The position numbers were made by a program, and so were the translations under genes. Below the pieces are notes generated by a model. That model worked only from the letters and a program-made list of their open reading frames with translations. It was not told where the DNA came from and did no database searches. This document shows, piece after piece, positions 1-7,186 of a stretch of DNA of 64,000 nt. Source of the stretch: Brucella pituitosa (GTDB taxonomy: Bacteria > Pseudomonadota > Alphaproteobacteria > Rhizobiales > Rhizobiaceae); NCBI RefSeq assembly GCF_003049685.1, contig NZ_PYSY02000003.1:372001-436000 (forward strand). The letters are read 5' to 3'. Numbering within the stretch: position 1 is the stretch's first letter; each line of letters opens with the position of its first letter.

Positions 1-1
1 G

Positions 2-61
2 AATGATCTTGAGCATCCCGGTCCGCGTGAAAAGAGACGCGAAAACAACGGTCGAGACTGA
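2..61 (+). CDS. possible C-terminal tail of an upstream gene (partial)
   Basis: An open frame runs from the window edge to a TGA at 59-61 and encodes about 19 very charged residues ending in NNGRD. It stops 23 bases before the next start, which would suit the last codons of an upstream gene. Too little is visible to name a family, and the frame could be chance. Confidence 0.25.
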   Translation, partial: NDLEHPGPREKRRENNGRD

Positions 62-84
62 TCAAACCCTCACAGGAGATGAAG

Positions 85-267
85 ATGCCTGCAAAATCCA
101 AAGCACAGCAACAGGCTGCTGGCGCGGCTTTGGCTGCGAAGCGCGGCGATAAATCAAAAAGCGAGCTCCGTGGAGCATCCAGGGAAATGGCCAAGTCCAT
201 GAGCGAGAAAGAGCTCGAAAAAATGTCCTCTACCAAACAGAAGGGAAAGCCGGAGCACAAATCGTAG
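85..267 (+). CDS. DUF3008-like small basic protein
   Basis: A 60-residue, lysine- and alanine-rich hydrophilic protein starting MPAKSKAQQQAAG, with a helical charged C-terminal half. It resembles the DUF3008 family of small stress-associated proteins of unknown function. ATG at 85 is preferred over the in-frame ATG at 79, because AGGAG at 74-78 abuts 79 but sits six bases before 85. No signal peptide or membrane segment. It heads a run of stress-type small genes, and a tiny membrane-protein gene follows 27 bases later. Its role is unknown; a DNA- or RNA-binding or desiccation role would be a guess. Confidence 0.75.
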   Translation: MPAKSKAQQQAAGAALAAKRGDKSKSELRGASREMAKSMSEKELEKMSSTKQKGKPEHKS

Positions 268-294
268 TCCTGACTGAACGAAAAGGAAATAACG

Positions 295-435
295 ATGATT
301 ATCCTGAAGTGGCTTGCCGTCGTCATGTTTGCCGTCGCATTGCCCGGGCTGGGAACCCTGTTCATCACATTGTGCAAGGGCGGCGTCTCTCCGGATAGTC
401 CCAACCAGCCGTCCCGCTCCACGTCGCAGCCCTGA
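295..435 (+). CDS. small single-span membrane protein, 46 aa
   Basis: A short frame starts at ATG 295, nine bases after AAAGGAAAT, and ends at TGA 433-435. The product is about 46 residues: one hydrophobic span at residues 2-25, then a short Ser/Pro-rich tail. Such small membrane proteins recur in this stress island (3895, 6827). It probably shares a transcript with the DUF3008-like gene upstream. No family recognised. Confidence 0.5.
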   Translation: MIILKWLAVVMFAVALPGLGTLFITLCKGGVSPDSPNQPSRSTSQP

Positions 436-475
436 CCGGACTAAGCTGACCGTCGCGATTTTTTTGCGCCAGTGC

Positions 476-500
476 GAAACAAAATTATTGCTGGCGGGTT
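476..500 (+). promoter_or_regulatory. candidate degenerate EcfG-type promoter
   Basis: GAAAC at 476-480 and GGTT at 497-500 are separated by 16 bases. The general-stress consensus of alphaproteobacteria is GGAAC-N16/17-CGTT, so this site has one mismatch in the -35. It lies 69 bases upstream of the YciF-type gene, and stronger copies of the motif precede other genes in this island. Confidence 0.45.
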
Positions 501-568
501 GGGTGCACCGTTGTCACAATTTTCAGTGGCACGACAAGAACAGTTCGAACCATAAGGAGGAGCCGGAA

Positions 569-1072
569 ATGGCCAGCACCAAGCAACGTAATCTTGACGA
601 TCTATTCTACGATACGCTCAAGGACATTTATTATGCGGAGCGAAAGATTCTTAAAACGCTTCCCAAAATGTCCCGTGCAGCCATCGATGAAAAGCTCAAG
701 AACGCGTTCGAAAAACACCGGGAACAGACCGAAGGACACGTGGAACGTCTGCAGCAATGCTTCGAGATTCTCGGTAAGCGAGCACAAGGCAAGACCTGTG
801 ATGCCATTGAAGGCATTATTGCTGAAGGTGAGGAAATCATCGAAGAGTTTGCGAATAGTCCCGCCCTCGACGCCGGTTTGATATCCTCTGCACAGGCGGT
901 CGAACATTACGAAATCACGCGCTATGGCACATTGAAACGCTGGGCGGAAACCCTCGGCCACAATGATGTGGCGAAACTCCTCGACCAGACCCTACAGGAA
1001 GAAGGTCAGACCGATAAGGACCTGACGAAACTCGCCGAGTCCTCTGTCAATCTCCGTGCGCAAGCCGCCTGA
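569..1072 (+). CDS. YciE/YciF ferroxidase family (DUF892) stress protein
   Basis: A 167-residue all-helical ferritin-like protein starting MASTKQRNLDDLFYDTLKDI. The N-terminal helix with YYAERKILKTLPK is typical of DUF892, and acidic and histidine residues such as HREQTEGHVERL and EHYEI are placed as in diiron four-helix bundles. Family members are stress-induced and thought to bind iron or protect against peroxide, but activity is not shown here. AAGGAGGAG at 554-562 fixes this ATG; an upstream extension of the frame has no ribosome site. DUF3182 follows 36 bases later and is probably co-transcribed. Confidence 0.88.
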   Translation: MASTKQRNLDDLFYDTLKDIYYAERKILKTLPKMSRAAIDEKLKNAFEKHREQTEGHVERLQQCFEILGKRAQGKTCDAIEGIIAEGEEIIEEFANSPALDAGLISSAQAVEHYEITRYGTLKRWAETLGHNDVAKLLDQTLQEEGQTDKDLTKLAESSVNLRAQAA

Positions 1073-1108
1073 TCTCGTGCTTTTCAAGACCGGTAGCGAG
1101 GTGATGAC

Positions 1109-2218
1109 ATGGAAAGTGCCCTATTCCGGGGTGATCCTACGCGAAAAATTCGTGTCGTTTGCCAGTCTTCCGACAGTCCTCACAAAGTAGCCAGCGTGGA
1201 AGCGTTGGCTGCACGCCTATGTTCGTTGACCGGCAGGCACTTACTGCCCACCCTGCAAAGCTTTGACGAGAACAATGGAACGTTTTTCGTGCCGACTTTT
1301 GCTCTGGTCCGCCAGGATGGGCACCCCCAAATGAGCATTGAGAACCTCTACGGCGGCATCGTTCATCACGGTTTTATGGCAACGAAACTGGTTACCCATC
1401 CACACTGGCACGACGATGACAATTTGCCGGAAGGTTGGGCAGGAAACTTTGCAGCTTGGTTGCAGGGTTGTGTCCTGCCCGGCTTTTCGGTCTTTTCACA
1501 TGGCCATGCACTGGATGCCGCTGGTACCCTGCTGAAAAAGCACAAGGTCCGGTTCAAAAATCCCTATGCGTCCGGCGGCAAAGACCAGATCGTCATAGAA
1601 ACCGTTCGCGCCCTCGACGGATTTCTGGAAACTGTGTCTGATCGCGAAATTGCAAACGGGCTCGTCATCGAAGAGCATGTTGAAAACTCCACCACATATT
1701 CCGTCGGACTGGTCCAGATTGAAAACCACATTGGAAGCTATCTTGGCCGTCAATATACTTCTCAGGACAATGACGGGAGTGCGGTTTATGCGGGTAGCCG
1801 TTTGCGTATGGTGCGCGGCGGCTGGGACGCACTGCTTCGTCAACTCCACTCGCCCGTTGCGCACAGGATCGTTGAGAATGCCAGACGCTACGATGAAGCT
1901 GCCCGGCAACATCTTGGACTGGTTGCGTCGCGCAGAAACTACGATGTTCTTGTCGGGCCGATCACGGAAAATGGCGTCCGCTGCGGCGTGTTGGAACAGT
2001 CATGGCGTGTGGGAGGCGCTTCACCCGCCGAAATCCTTGCGATGGAAAAACTGATGCAGGACGAGAGCATTACCGCCGTGCAGGCCTTCCTGCGCGAGAG
2101 CCGCGAACAAGCGCCAACGTTCCGGGACGACGATTTCATCGTCTATTCCGGTGAGGACGATTTCGGACAGCCCCTGCATAAATATGCGCGAATTGAGAAA
2201 ATCTATCATGATCCGTAA
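1109..2218 (+). CDS. DUF3182 family protein
   Basis: A 369-residue soluble protein of the DUF3182 family, found with stress genes in rhizobia and relatives. Conserved-looking segments are HPHWHDDDN near residue 97, RFKNPYASGGKDQIVIE near 148-165 and GLVIEEHVE near 185. The lysine/glycine loop followed by acidic strands resembles an ATP-grasp fold, which is my inference. Preceded by AGCGAGGTG before ATG 1109. Its last codons overlap the start of a decayed hydrolase gene, so the pair was probably an operon. Substrate unknown. Confidence 0.75.
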   Translation: MESALFRGDPTRKIRVVCQSSDSPHKVASVEALAARLCSLTGRHLLPTLQSFDENNGTFFVPTFALVRQDGHPQMSIENLYGGIVHHGFMATKLVTHPHWHDDDNLPEGWAGNFAAWLQGCVLPGFSVFSHGHALDAAGTLLKKHKVRFKNPYASGGKDQIVIETVRALDGFLETVSDREIANGLVIEEHVENSTTYSVGLVQIENHIGSYLGRQYTSQDNDGSAVYAGSRLRMVRGGWDALLRQLHSPVAHRIVENARRYDEAARQHLGLVASRRNYDVLVGPITENGVRCGVLEQSWRVGGASPAEILAMEKLMQDESITAVQAFLRESREQAPTFRDDDFIVYSGEDDFGQPLHKYARIEKIYHDP

Positions 2219-2865
2219 CCTCACCGCTGTCAGCGTCGACCAGTACGAACTGGCCGCGACTGTCATCTCTCCAGATACCACCATCCCCGGACGTTCTGTT
2301 TTTGCACGGTTGGGCCGGTAGCCAGGGACGCGATATCGAATGAGCAAATACGATATCCTCGCTCGGTTGTGTTTGTCTTACCTTCGACCTGCGCGGTCAC
2401 GGGGAATTGCTGTCCAGCAACAAAACCGTAACGTGCGGTGAAAATCTTGACGATGCCATCGCTGCATATGACCGGCTGGCCACTGACCGAGTTTCGGCCC
2501 GTCCGCTGGCTGGTATTTAGAGCCCCGGCACTTTATCGTGACCAGCTTTGGCAAGTCCCTAAAGCAAGGCTCGACCACAGTGACCTGCAATCATATCGTT
2601 CGACACTCGTAAATTTTGATGTCAACCGCGCACTTCGACAGGCCCGAGAATTTCATGGCGATGTACTGCTGGTCGAGTGCGAGCACGATATCATCGTCCC
2701 CCACCCGACGGTCGCGAGTTATCAAACTGCCTTCATCAATTCTCAATCGTTGACGTTCAGATGTTAGGTGGTGCGGATCACGCACTTACCGAAGGCCTTC
2801 ATCGAAAGGCCTACAATCAGCTTTTGGCCCGCTGGATCAAAGAGATGGTTCTCGGTGCACGCTAA
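2208..2865 (+). pseudogene. alpha/beta hydrolase remnant, multiply frameshifted
   Basis: The ATG at 2208 overlaps the end of DUF3182. The first frame reads MIRNLTAVSVDQYELA and reaches LFLHGWAGSQ, the oxyanion-hole region of an alpha/beta hydrolase, then hits stops near 2340. Later pieces in other frames read FDLRGHG-like sequence near 2390, FRPVRWL near 2500, then RAPALYRDQLW, VLLVECEHDIIVPHP and finally GGADHALTE with the expected late histidine. The nucleophile Gly-x-Ser-x-Gly region near 2470 appears deleted. Several independent lesions mean decay, not a single read error. Confidence 0.8.
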
Positions 2866-2866
2866 C

Positions 2867-2891
2867 GGAACATTGTACCGGTTCGTTGGTT
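2867..2891 (+). promoter_or_regulatory. EcfG-type general stress promoter
   Basis: GGAAC at 2867-2871, 16 bases, GGTT at 2888-2891. This fits the alphaproteobacterial general-stress sigma consensus GGAAC-N16-(C/G)GTT, and it lies 33 bases upstream of the PepSY gene start. Confidence 0.7.
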
Positions 2892-2923
2892 TGGACAGTC
2901 CCCCAGAAACAAGGGAGCCAACG

Positions 2924-3241
2924 ATGAAACGGTCTACTCAATATCTCGCAGGGGCAGCGTTTCTGCTGCTCATACCAGCGGCGTTCGCCCAAACCACCCC
3001 TACTGAAGAGCCTCAAACTCCCGCAGTCACCACGCCCGGAGAGAAAAATCCGAAGGCGCCGGTACCGGGGCAAAACAGTTTTACCGAGGATCAGGCAAAG
3101 GAACGCCTGACCGAAGAGGGTTTCACCAACATCATGAATCTACAGCTCGGTGAAGATGGCGTTTGGCGCGCCGATGCTGCGCGCGACGGTCAGCCCGTCA
3201 AGGTTCTTCTCGATTTTCAAGGAAACATCACCACGCAGTGA
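2924..3241 (+). CDS. exported PepSY-domain protein, 105 aa
   Basis: MKRSTQYLAGAAFLLLIPAAFAQ is a clear Sec signal peptide with cleavage after AFA. A Pro/Thr-rich linker follows to about residue 50, then a PepSY-like module (DQAKERLTEEGFTNI ... DGVWRADAARDGQPVKVLLDFQGNI). PepSY domains are small periplasmic modules proposed to inhibit proteases or bind peptides. AAGGGAG lies eight bases upstream of the ATG. Transcription probably starts at the EcfG-type promoter just upstream, and the next stress gene follows within 40 bases. Confidence 0.8.
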   Translation: MKRSTQYLAGAAFLLLIPAAFAQTTPTEEPQTPAVTTPGEKNPKAPVPGQNSFTEDQAKERLTEEGFTNIMNLQLGEDGVWRADAARDGQPVKVLLDFQGNITTQ

Positions 3242-3276
3242 CCGGCTGAGATCGGAAACCGAAACAGGAGATGAAA

Positions 3277-3882
3277 ATGGCTTACATCACAGCTCTATTC
3301 GACAACCACGACGAAGCGGTCGACGCTGTTCGCGCGCTTGAAGAAGCAAGGATCCCCGCCGAGAATATCAGTTTGATCTCGAATAACACAGAGGGCCGAT
3401 ATGCAGGCGAAGCTCTAAAGGACCAACAGAGTACCGTCACAGGCGCAGAAACTGGTGCCGGTCTCGGTGCAGTTGCTGGTGGGGGCGCAGGATTGTTGAC
3501 CGGGCTGGGCCTGCTTTCCATCCCAGGCGTCGGCCCGGTCGTGGCCGGTGGTTGGCTGACCGCCACGCTTGTCGGGCTCATCGGTGGCGCTACGGCTGGC
3601 GGTGTCGCCGGTGGTATTGTGGGTGCACTTGTTGAAACCGGCGTACCGGAAGAAGAGGCGCAGGCCTATAGCGAAGCCATTCGTCGGGGCAGCACTCTGG
3701 TTGCCGTTCGTTGCGATGAGACAGAGCGAGAGAAGGTCGAAGCTATTCTCGATGACTGGGCACGGGTCAATATCGGTCAAAGACGCGATGCTTATATCGA
3801 AGAAGGATGGGAGCATTTCAATGCGTCGGACGATCCCTACACTGCAGACGAAATTGAACGTGAACGCCAGCGCTGGGGCTAG
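3277..3882 (+). CDS. glycine-rich general stress protein (GSP17M-like N-terminus)
   Basis: A 201-residue protein. The N-terminal 45 residues (MAYITALFDNHDEAVDAVRAL...) resemble the GSP17M/YflT stress module. A glycine-zipper region with two hydrophobic hairpins spans about residues 55-120. A second alpha/beta module (EEEAQAYSEAIRRGSTLVAVR) follows, then an acidic tail ending in ERERQRWG. It probably binds or inserts in membrane. ATG 3277 is chosen over 3271 because AGGAG at 3266-3270 directly abuts 3271. It likely shares the upstream PepSY promoter; a tiny membrane protein gene follows at 12 bases. Confidence 0.75.
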   Translation: MAYITALFDNHDEAVDAVRALEEARIPAENISLISNNTEGRYAGEALKDQQSTVTGAETGAGLGAVAGGGAGLLTGLGLLSIPGVGPVVAGGWLTATLVGLIGGATAGGVAGGIVGALVETGVPEEEAQAYSEAIRRGSTLVAVRCDETEREKVEAILDDWARVNIGQRRDAYIEEGWEHFNASDDPYTADEIERERQRWG

Positions 3883-3894
3883 GTGGATTGATAG

Positions 3895-4110
3895 ATGAAA
3901 GAGGTAGATCCACGCAATGCCCGACAGGGTTTGAATGGACGGCGTATTCTCACAATACTCATTTGCAGCCTCATACTGGCGATGATTGTCTGGGGCGCAG
4001 TTGAATTTTATGGAAAAATGCGTCCCGGTCGCGGTTTCATGGATGACAATAGCAAGCCGCCCGTATCCACGGAATCCCAGACGCCGCCTTCGGCCTCAGG
4101 TCAGCAATAA
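3895..4110 (+). CDS. small single-span membrane protein, 71 aa
   Basis: A basic N-terminus (RNARQGLNGRR), one hydrophobic span at residues 18-39 (ILTILICSLILAMIVWGAV), then a periplasmic Ser/Pro/Gln-rich tail. It starts 12 bases after the stress protein stop, so it is likely the last gene of the PepSY-led operon. No family recognised. Confidence 0.6.
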   Translation: MKEVDPRNARQGLNGRRILTILICSLILAMIVWGAVEFYGKMRPGRGFMDDNSKPPVSTESQTPPSASGQQ

Positions 4111-4146
4111 CAGCCCGGCAATCACGCGTCCCCAACATAGCCTTGA

Positions 4147-4174
4147 ACAAGTCTGCGTGGAAGCGCGGACTTGT
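4147..4174 (+). terminator. strong hairpin, possible terminator
   Basis: ACAAGTCTGCG at 4147-4157 pairs with CGCGGACTTGT at 4164-4174, an 11-bp stem with one G-U pair and a six-base loop. It lies 37 bases past the end of the PepSY operon. No T-run follows, so Rho-independent termination is uncertain. Confidence 0.45.
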
Positions 4175-4479
4175 CGACGTTGCTAACACTATCGAAATAC
4201 AACAGAGACTGTTTCAGCGAAGGGCCTGCCTCAACGAAATCGGTATTAAACGCGAGCGATGCTACATCACCGATGCGGTAAAACATTTTCGGCACACCCA
4301 CCACGGCAAAAGACGCCTTCACCAACGTTCTTCAACCCGCAATATCTAAGCTTGTCGCCGGTGGCTTCAGCCGTAAACTGAGTTTCAACGCGAGTGCTCG
4401 ATGTTTCTCAAGGAGTTGACCAAAGTCGCGGAGTTCGAACGCGCCGCCGAAACGTGAAGTTTATTACAGTCCTTTTACC
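4175..4479. other. intergenic stretch, no gene supported
   Basis: Short frames exist on both strands, but none has a ribosome site, a recognisable domain or coherent composition. I see nothing except the hairpin before it and the stress promoter after it. Confidence 0.5.
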
Positions 4480-4504
4480 GGAACATCATTCATTCTCTCT
4501 GGTT
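4480..4504 (+). promoter_or_regulatory. EcfG-type general stress promoter
   Basis: GGAAC at 4480-4484, 16 bases, GGTT at 4501-4504, placed 71 bases before the tandem-repeat protein gene. Same spacing and same -10 as the promoter at 2867. Confidence 0.7.
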
Positions 4505-4574
4505 AGGTTGATGTCACGCGCGACAAATTCCACTCCCAACAATCAATGGTCTGAAACCACTGAAAGGAAAGAGA

Positions 4575-4760
4575 ATGGCACAGAACCACACGCAAGGTGG
4601 CACACACGAACAACACGTGAAAGCCGGCCAGCAGAGCCACAAGAAAGATGGCAAGCATGCAAGCAGCGGAGGCGGCGACAAGCAACAGCAGACCTCTTCG
4701 CGTGGGGGAACCCATGAACAGCATGTAAAGGCAGGCCAACAGAGCCATAAGAATTCGTAA
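4575..4760 (+). CDS. hydrophilic tandem-repeat stress protein, 61 aa
   Basis: The product contains two exact copies of a 16-residue unit, GGTHEQHVKAGQQSHK, at residues 8-23 and 44-59, separated by a lysine/serine/glycine linker. It is extremely hydrophilic and lacks large hydrophobics. This is typical of KGG/GsiB-like desiccation and general-stress proteins, a resemblance in style only. The two units have diverged at the DNA level with protein identity kept, which shows selection on the protein. GGAAAGAGA precedes the ATG, and an EcfG-type promoter lies upstream. Confidence 0.75.
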   Translation: MAQNHTQGGTHEQHVKAGQQSHKKDGKHASSGGGDKQQQTSSRGGTHEQHVKAGQQSHKNS

Positions 4761-4766
4761 TTCAAA

Positions 4767-4787
4767 GGGGCGGCCTTGTGCCGCCCC
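4767..4787 (+). terminator. perfect 8-bp GC hairpin
   Basis: GGGGCGGC at 4767-4774 pairs with GCCGCCCC at 4780-4787 around a five-base loop. It sits six bases after the repeat-protein stop and 38 bases before the sigma-factor start. With no T-run it may attenuate read-through into the sigma gene instead of terminating fully. Confidence 0.5.
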
Positions 4788-4825
4788 ACCCTCAAACCGG
4801 ACTTTTGTTCGGAAAGGCTAAGACG

Positions 4826-5329
4826 ATGTCTTTCAAGCCAAATCCAGACTACATGCTGGAGCCGGAGCATCTCGTTGAGATGATACCGGCTTTGCGCGCG
4901 TTTTCCCGTACATTTTACCGTCAGAAAGAAGATGCTGAGGATCTTGTTCAGGAAACATTGATGAAAGCGCTGGCCAATCGGGAAAAATACATTCCCTATT
5001 CCCCGCTGAAATCGTGGCTTCTTACAATTATGCGCAACACGTTCTGCACGCGTATTCGTATTCAAAAACGTGAGGCACCGGGCGCAAGCGAGTGCGTTTC
5101 AGCCATAGTTTCGGTCAAAGCTTCACAAGAGCTGACGCTCGAGGCACACGACGTGCAAACAGCAATTGAAACTTTGCCTCACACATATCGCCGCGTTCTG
5201 GCTCTAGTGGTGCTGGAAGGTAAAAGTTATGAACGCACAGCTAAGCTTTGCGATTGCTCGATCGGAACGGTGAAAAGCCGCCTGCACCGCGCCCGCCATA
5301 AACTTCACGACATCGTGGACGGAGTCTAG
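4826..5329 (+). CDS. EcfG-like ECF sigma factor, 167 aa
   Basis: Region 2 covers about residues 18-85, with ALRAFSRTFYRQKEDAEDLVQETL (2.1-2.2) and LKSWLLTIMRNTFCTRIR (2.3-2.4). Region 4 covers about 110-160, with LPHTYRRVLALVVLEGKSY and the recognition helix CSIGTVKSRLHRARHKL. The ALRAF/DLVQETLMKA/TIMRNTF wording matches the EcfG (general stress, ECF15-type) group. ATG 4826 is chosen over an upstream start that would put a signal-less extension inside the hairpin. It is followed without a gap by a receiver-like gene. No NepR or PhyR gene is visible, so this is probably a paralogue acting beside the main EcfG. Confidence 0.85.
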   Translation: MSFKPNPDYMLEPEHLVEMIPALRAFSRTFYRQKEDAEDLVQETLMKALANREKYIPYSPLKSWLLTIMRNTFCTRIRIQKREAPGASECVSAIVSVKASQELTLEAHDVQTAIETLPHTYRRVLALVVLEGKSYERTAKLCDCSIGTVKSRLHRARHKLHDIVDGV

Positions 5330-5830
5330 ATGGCGTTATCCAGGCATCGGCTCCCGCGAAATCGTGTTGTGGTTCATGATATGAAATCAGCACGAGACAT
5401 CTTGCCATTTGATTTCAGACATGGCCAACTGCTTGTAATGATTAGATCAAACGATGATACTATGCGTTTATTCTCAGGAAAACGTATTTTGGTTTTTGAG
5501 GATGGTTTTCTGCTTTCAGAGGAAGCAAGAGCCCGTCTGGCGAAGGCTGGCACTATCGTGCTCGGTCCCGTAAGCACTGCCAATCAGGCGCTGGATTATG
5601 TGAAAAATAAAGCAGTCGATGCCGTTATTATGGATGTCGCTCTGGAGCCGGAAGCGGTGCTTCCGCTCATCGCGGAACTGGAACAGAGCGCCATACCGTT
5701 CATATTCGCACTTTCGGATAATCCAAGACTGGACAGCCAGCGTTATGCCGGATTTGTGCTCAGCGCTCGTCATAAGGACCTTTTCACGATAGCGGAAGCA
5801 CTGTTCCTGCCCCGTAACACGGAACAATAG
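5330..5830 (+). CDS. degenerate response-regulator receiver protein
   Basis: The ATG at 5330 touches the sigma-factor stop (TAGATG), with CGGAG upstream, which suggests coupled translation; a shorter start at 5462 is possible. The receiver fold covers the last 120 residues: GKRILVFEDGFLL carries the acidic pocket, and VDAVIMDVALEPE carries the phospho-acceptor-like Asp. The usual Thr/Ser-Gly switch and the Lys-Pro pair are replaced (IFALSDNPRL, SARHKDLF). It has no output domain. Being linked to an EcfG-like sigma, it may act in general-stress signalling, which is inference. Confidence 0.72.
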   Translation: MALSRHRLPRNRVVVHDMKSARDILPFDFRHGQLLVMIRSNDDTMRLFSGKRILVFEDGFLLSEEARARLAKAGTIVLGPVSTANQALDYVKNKAVDAVIMDVALEPEAVLPLIAELEQSAIPFIFALSDNPRLDSQRYAGFVLSARHKDLFTIAEALFLPRNTEQ

Positions 5831-5882
5831 CAGGCCGATATCGAGAATTTGTTGTTTTTTATTGTGAAGCTTTGGAACGCTG

Positions 5883-5907
5883 GGAACATGCCGGGCATTT
5901 CGCCGTT
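5883..5907 (+). promoter_or_regulatory. consensus EcfG-type general stress promoter
   Basis: GGAAC at 5883-5887, 16 bases, CGTT at 5904-5907: an exact match to the general-stress consensus, 33 bases upstream of the SDR start. Confidence 0.8.
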
Positions 5908-5939
5908 AGGCAACGGGCGAAAAACAAGGATAAGCCAAA

Positions 5940-6800
5940 ATGGAAAGCCAATATCCCAAGCCACCGTTCGAAACACAACACCAATTAATGCCTGGCATAA
6001 CGGCAAAGATGAATCCAAAACCGGATCACGGGGAAACCTCCTATAAAGGCTCGAGAAAACTGATAGGGATGAAGGCAGTCATCACCGGAGGAGACAGCGG
6101 TATTGGTCGTGCGGTTGCGATTGCATTTGCACGGGAAGGCGCGGATATCCTGATTGCTTATCTGGAAGAGGATGACGACGCACTGGAAACTAAAGCGCTT
6201 ATCGAGAAAGACGGTCGAAAAGCCGTTTTGGTGAAATGCGATATCCAGCAAGCCCAAACTTGTCGAGACCTGATTGATCGTGCAGTAAGCGAACTGGGCG
6301 GCATTGATATTCTGGTGAACAACGCGGCTCATCAGGCAAGTTTCTCCGAACTCGATGATATTAGCGACGAAGAATGGGAGCTGACATTTCGCGTCAATAT
6401 TCATGCGATGTTTTTTCTGACAAAAGCAGCGCTTCCTCATATGAACCCCGGCGCAACCATCATCAATACGGCTTCCATCAATTCGGATATGCCGAATCCA
6501 ACCCTTTTGGCCTATGCGACGACAAAGGGAGCGATCCAAAATTTCACCGCTGGCCTGGCCCAGCTTCTTGCGGAAAAGGGAATCCGCGCCAATGCGGTCG
6601 CGCCCGGCCCGGTTTGGACCCCACTCATACCGTCGACCCTTCCTGAGGACGCGGTACGGAATTTTGGCAAACAGACGCCAATGAAAAGACCGGCCCAACC
6701 AGCAGAGCTTGCTTCCGCGTATGTCATGCTGGCCGACCCGCTATCAAGTTACACTTCGGGTGCGACCATCGCTGTTACCGGCGGCAGGCCAATTCTTTGA
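5940..6800 (+). CDS. general-stress SDR oxidoreductase (YghA/GSP39-like), 286 aa
   Basis: An NAD(P)-dependent short-chain dehydrogenase with the long N-terminal extension of the YghA/GSP39 subgroup (PKPDHGETSYKGSRKL). It has the cofactor loop TGGDSGIG at about 49-56, the NNAA motif at 127-130, and the catalytic Ser179, Tyr192 and Lys196 (YATTK). Homologues reduce aldehydes or oxidise sugar alcohols; the substrate here is unknown. A consensus EcfG-type promoter lies directly upstream, in line with the family's stress induction. The gene converges on two small minus-strand genes. Confidence 0.9.
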   Translation: MESQYPKPPFETQHQLMPGITAKMNPKPDHGETSYKGSRKLIGMKAVITGGDSGIGRAVAIAFAREGADILIAYLEEDDDALETKALIEKDGRKAVLVKCDIQQAQTCRDLIDRAVSELGGIDILVNNAAHQASFSELDDISDEEWELTFRVNIHAMFFLTKAALPHMNPGATIINTASINSDMPNPTLLAYATTKGAIQNFTAGLAQLLAEKGIRANAVAPGPVWTPLIPSTLPEDAVRNFGKQTPMKRPAQPAELASAYVMLADPLSSYTSGATIAVTGGRPIL

Positions 6801-6826
6801 GGAAAGCGCCCGCACTGAGCGAGCGT

Positions 6827-6961
6827 TTAGTTGGAAGGATTGGTCTGCAAAGAATGTGGCGGTGGTTGCGTGCCTGCGTGGTCGTCGGTGGCTTGATAGA
6901 GAAGAGAGCCAACTACCAGAAACAAAATCACGCCGATGATCAATGGAAGAAACGTTTTCAT
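6827..6961 (-). CDS. small single-span membrane protein, 44 aa
   Basis: Read on the minus strand from ATG 6961-6959 to TAA at 6829-6827. The product starts MKTFLPLIIGVILFLVVG, one hydrophobic span, followed by a polar tail rich in His/Pro. Its ATG overlaps the TGA of the upstream 54-residue gene (ATGA), which indicates translational coupling. No family recognised. The overlap and the upstream stress promoter are the main support. Confidence 0.6.
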   Translation of the reverse strand: MKTFLPLIIGVILFLVVGSLLYQATDDHAGTQPPPHSLQTNPSN

Positions 6962-7122
6962 TTGTCTGGTACCCGCTGTATGTAATGCCGGTCCTCCTCA
7001 TTATCGTCGTTTTTCAAGTGGTTTATTTCCTTTTTCGCCTTCACCTTTTCGAACGCTCTTTCGGACGGTTTCGATGAATTTTTAAGGTGTTTCGACACTT
7101 GGGTCGCGATTTGGTCAGCCAT
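6958..7122 (-). CDS. small basic/acidic stress protein, 54 aa
   Basis: Minus-strand frame from ATG 7122-7120 to TGA 6960-6958, product MADQIATQVSKHLKNSSKP..., highly charged and helical, with no membrane segment. AAAGGAG lies six bases before the ATG, and a good EcfG-type promoter lies about 30 bases further upstream. It forms a coupled pair with the 44-residue membrane protein. Family unknown; expected role is general stress. Confidence 0.65.
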   Translation of the reverse strand: MADQIATQVSKHLKNSSKPSERAFEKVKAKKEINHLKNDDNEEDRHYIQRVPDK

Positions 7123-7149
7123 GTCGTTCTCCTTTTCTCATTTGCTCCT

Positions 7150-7174
7150 AACCGACATGGCAGTCCGCTGTTCC
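7150..7174 (-). promoter_or_regulatory. EcfG-type general stress promoter (minus strand)
   Basis: On the minus strand GGAAC (7174-7170), 16 bases, GGTT (7153-7150). It drives the two tiny genes at 7122-6827. Confidence 0.7.
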
Positions 7175-7186
7175 CGACAAAGGAGA

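Noticed and set aside
4394..4717. A 107-codon plus-strand frame over the tandem-repeat gene
   Set aside because: It overlaps the repeat protein in another frame; the codon pattern (third-position variation between repeats) supports the 4575 frame only.
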